This document shows, in pieces, positions 18,205 to 20,278 of a stretch of 20,278 nucleotides of DNA. The stretch comes from JALZBN01 sp035525375 (GTDB lineage Bacteria; Actinomycetota; Acidimicrobiia; Acidimicrobiales; AC-14): the NCBI GenBank assembly GCA_035525375.1, contig DATLEI010000063.1, positions 1-20,278 on the forward strand, given 5' to 3'. How positions within the stretch are numbered: position 1 is the stretch's first letter; the number at the start of each line of letters is the position of its first letter. The position numbers were made by a program, and so were the translations under genes. Under the pieces are notes generated by a model, which was not told where the DNA came from, searched no databases, and saw nothing but the letters and a program-made list of their open reading frames with translations.

Positions 18205-19626
18205 ATGAGCCGGACAAAGACCGTCTTTCGGTGTGAGGAATGTGGCTGCCAGTCACCTAAGTGGGCGGGGCGGTGCCCGGGATGCTCGGCATGGAACGCG
18301 CTCGTTGAAGAGCTTGAAACGACCCGCATACGCATGCCGGTGGGCGCCGTCGCCGACCGGCCCCAGCTCATGGGCAATGTCGAGTCCGGCGCGTGGCAGC
18401 CCCTACCGACGGGCATCGGCGAGCTCGATCGGGTTCTGGGCGGAGGGCTTGTGGCTGGGTCCGTCACTCTTGTCGGTGGTGAGCCGGGTATCGGCAAGTC
18501 AACCCTTCTCCTGCAGGTCTTAGCGTCACTCGGCGCGTCCGGCGCGCGCTGCCTGCTGGTCACGGCCGAGGAGTCCAAGCAGCAGGTTCATCTGCGCGCC
18601 GGGCGCCTCGTCCCCCACATGCCCAACGTCTGGCTCGTCTCCGGGACTGAGCTGCCGCAGATCAGCGCCCACATCGAATCCATCGCTCCGACCCACGTCG
18701 TGGTTGACTCCGTACAGACGATCCTCGACCCCGAGATCGCATCCGCGCCGGGATCGGTCACCCAGGTCCGTGAGTGCGCCTACCAATTGGTGCGGCTGTC
18801 CAAGCAGCGGGCCATGGCGACGATGCTCGTCGGCCACGTAACCAAAGATGGCGGACTTGCCGGGCCCAGGGTCCTCGAGCACGTTGTCGACACCGTCCTG
18901 TCGTTCGACGGAGACCGTCACCACTCCCTGCGGCTGCTTCGAGCGACAAAGCATCGTTTCGGCCCCACCGGCGAGCTCGGCATCTTCGAAATGACGGGCC
19001 AGGGACTCCAGGGTGTGCCGGACGCGGGCGGGCTCTTTCTCTCCGACCGCCGCTCAGGGGTTCCGGGCTCCGCTGTCGTGCCCACGCTCGAGGGTCACCG
19101 TCCGTTGTTGGTCGAGGTCCAGGCTCTCGTCGTGCAAACCGGCGCGCCAATGCCGCGCCGTTCCGCCCAAGGCCTCGATTCCGGCCGCTTGGCGCTCCTA
19201 CTGGCCGTCCTCCAACAGCGCTCCGGGATGGACACTTCTAAAGCCGACGTTTATGCCCTGGCGGCAGGGGGCGTGAAGGTGGCGGAGCCGGGCGCCGATC
19301 TCGCCCTGTGCCTCGCCCTGAAGTCGTCTGCGGTTGATCGGCCTCTGCCTGATGATCTGGTCGCGTGTGGCGAGGTCGGCCTCGGGGGCGAGGTCCGCCA
19401 GGTCGGGCAGATGGAGCGCCGGCTGGCCGAGGCGGCCCGCCTGGGTTTCCGCCGAGCCCTCGTACCGGCCTCGGCGCCGCCCGCTCCTCCCGGGATCACG
19501 GCTGTGCCGGTGGCCACTGTCGAAGCGGCGGTCGCCGCCGCAGGTCTTCGTGGAAAGGCCATGAGAGGCACGCAGCCAATGCCAACTACGATTGCGCAAT
19601 GCCCGCCCGGCGAAATCTCGGGCTGA
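18205..19626 (+). CDS. radA: DNA repair protein RadA (Sms)
   Basis: RadA is a RecA-related branch-migration helicase that processes recombination intermediates. The 473-residue product has an N-terminal four-Cys zinc finger (CEECGCQSPKWAGRCPGC), Walker A GEPGIGKST, Walker B VVVDSVQT, and a C-terminal Lon-like domain (LGGEVRQVGQMERRLAEAARLGFRRALVP). The signature RadA motif usually reads KNRFG; here it is KHRFG, from AAG CAT CGT TTC GGC. ATG 18205 gives the canonical start directly before the zinc finger. The frame stays open upstream to 17890 but that part overlaps the lipoprotein gene and is not family-like. The 3' end overlaps disA by 28 bases. Confidence 0.96.
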   Translation: MSRTKTVFRCEECGCQSPKWAGRCPGCSAWNALVEELETTRIRMPVGAVADRPQLMGNVESGAWQPLPTGIGELDRVLGGGLVAGSVTLVGGEPGIGKSTLLLQVLASLGASGARCLLVTAEESKQQVHLRAGRLVPHMPNVWLVSGTELPQISAHIESIAPTHVVVDSVQTILDPEIASAPGSVTQVRECAYQLVRLSKQRAMATMLVGHVTKDGGLAGPRVLEHVVDTVLSFDGDRHHSLRLLRATKHRFGPTGELGIFEMTGQGLQGVPDAGGLFLSDRRSGVPGSAVVPTLEGHRPLLVEVQALVVQTGAPMPRRSAQGLDSGRLALLLAVLQQRSGMDTSKADVYALAAGGVKVAEPGADLALCLALKSSAVDRPLPDDLVACGEVGLGGEVRQVGQMERRLAEAARLGFRRALVPASAPPAPPGITAVPVATVEAAVAAAGLRGKAMRGTQPMPTTIAQCPPGEISG

Positions 19627-20278
19627 CCGATGCACTGGCCGCCGTCGCTCCGGGACAGCCGCTGCGTGAAGGACTCGACCGAATCCTTCAGGCCAACAAG
19701 GGCGCCCTCATCGTTGTCGGCGACGGTCCCGAGGTGCTTGCTATCTGCTCCGGTGGTTTCTTGCTCGACGCCGAGTTCAGCCCGCAGCGCCTGTCGGAGC
19801 TGGCGAAGATGGATGGCGCCATCATCCTGGCTCCCGACGCAAGCCGGATCGCCCGGGCCAACGTGCACCTCGTTCCCGATCCCACTGCGCCGACGTCGGA
19901 AACCGGCACCCGCCACCGCACCGCCGAGCGAGTCGCCCGGTCGCTCAATGTCCCGGTCGTTTCCGTGTCCGAGAACATGTCCTCGATCGCCGTCTACTAC
20001 GGCGATCACAAGCATCCGCTCGAGCTCAGTGCCCGCCTCCTCAACCGCGCCAACCAGGCCCTCCAGACCCTCGAGCGCTACAAGGTCCGCCTCGACACGG
20101 TGTCGGGGTCGTTGTCCGCCCTCGAGGTCGAAGACCTCGTCACGGTGCGCGACGTGGTCACCGTCTTGCAGCGCACCGAGATGGTTCGGCGAATCGCCGA
20201 AGAGATTCACGGCTACATCGTCGAGCTCGGAACCGACGGCCGGCTGATCCGCCTGCAACTCGAAGAGCTCCTCGGAGG
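19599..20278 (+). CDS. disA: DNA integrity scanning protein DisA (diadenylate cyclase), 3' end outside window
   Basis: DisA makes cyclic di-AMP from two ATP and halts synthesis at branched DNA. From ATG 19599 the first 226 residues are visible and the frame runs off the right edge. The N-terminus LTDALAAVAPGQPLREGLDRIL is typical. The diadenylate cyclase domain has both active motifs, the DGA triad in ELAKMDGAIIL and RHR in ETGTRHRTAERVA. The linker-helix region follows (RANQALQTLERYKVRL, EVEDLVTVRDV and EMVRRIAEEI), reaching GTDGRLIRLQLEELL. The C-terminal helix-hairpin-helix DNA-binding domain would lie beyond the window. ATG 19599 overlaps radA by 28 bases; radA-disA adjacency is common in actinobacteria and Firmicutes and suggests coupled expression. 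Confidence 0.96.
   Translation, partial: MPARRNLGLTDALAAVAPGQPLREGLDRILQANKGALIVVGDGPEVLAICSGGFLLDAEFSPQRLSELAKMDGAIILAPDASRIARANVHLVPDPTAPTSETGTRHRTAERVARSLNVPVVSVSENMSSIAVYYGDHKHPLELSARLLNRANQALQTLERYKVRLDTVSGSLSALEVEDLVTVRDVVTVLQRTEMVRRIAEEIHGYIVELGTDGRLIRLQLEELLG

Overview
The window looks like a chromosomal housekeeping stretch from a high-GC actinobacterium, most likely an Acidimicrobiia-type lineage; the class is inferred and no marker gene proves it. Almost all of it is coding. Third positions are mostly G or C, and GTG and TTG starts are frequent. The gene order (DUF2342 metalloprotease, tilS, hpt, ftsH, fol genes, panCD, nadBC, coaX, lysS, clpC, radA, disA) is the familiar actinobacterial one. 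No mobile elements, CRISPR arrays, rRNAs or tRNAs were seen.

Layout. (1) Positions 3-5044: a metalloprotease broken by the window edge, then tilS, hpt, ftsH and folE, tightly packed and all on +. (2) Positions 5045-5147: a gap with a 13-bp inverted repeat, a T-run and a possible promoter. (3) Positions 5148-7264: folP, a gene for a DUSP23-like phosphatase-fold protein, folB and folK, with overlapping ends. (4) Positions 7308-13178: panC, panD, nadB, nadC, coaX and lysS, again with overlapping or abutting ends. (5) Positions 13183-13851: an unrecognised beta-rich protein, convergent with a - strand polyprenyl diphosphate synthase (13861-14838). (6) Positions 14839-14968: a divergent control region with a 17-bp palindrome. 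(7) clpC, a strong hairpin, an LppM-like lipoprotein gene with no visible start codon, radA, and the first 226 codons of disA, cut by the right edge.

Functionally, folE-folP-folB-folK make most of the dihydropteroate branch of folate synthesis. panC and panD make pantothenate, and coaX phosphorylates it toward CoA. nadB and nadC make nicotinate mononucleotide from aspartate, given a quinolinate synthase (nadA) that is not here. ftsH and clpC are the ATP-dependent protease and unfoldase of quality control. radA and disA pair DNA repair with c-di-AMP signalling.

No new multi-gene system is evident. The best lead is the phosphatase-fold protein inside the folate cluster. Its catalytic Cys is replaced by Gln, and it sits in a pathway whose dihydroneopterin triphosphate dephosphorylation step has no gene here. 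Further leads are an LppM-like gene without a start codon beside a 23-pair hairpin, a His in place of the usual catalytic Asp of Hpt, and dyads upstream of folP and between the polyprenyl synthase gene and clpC.
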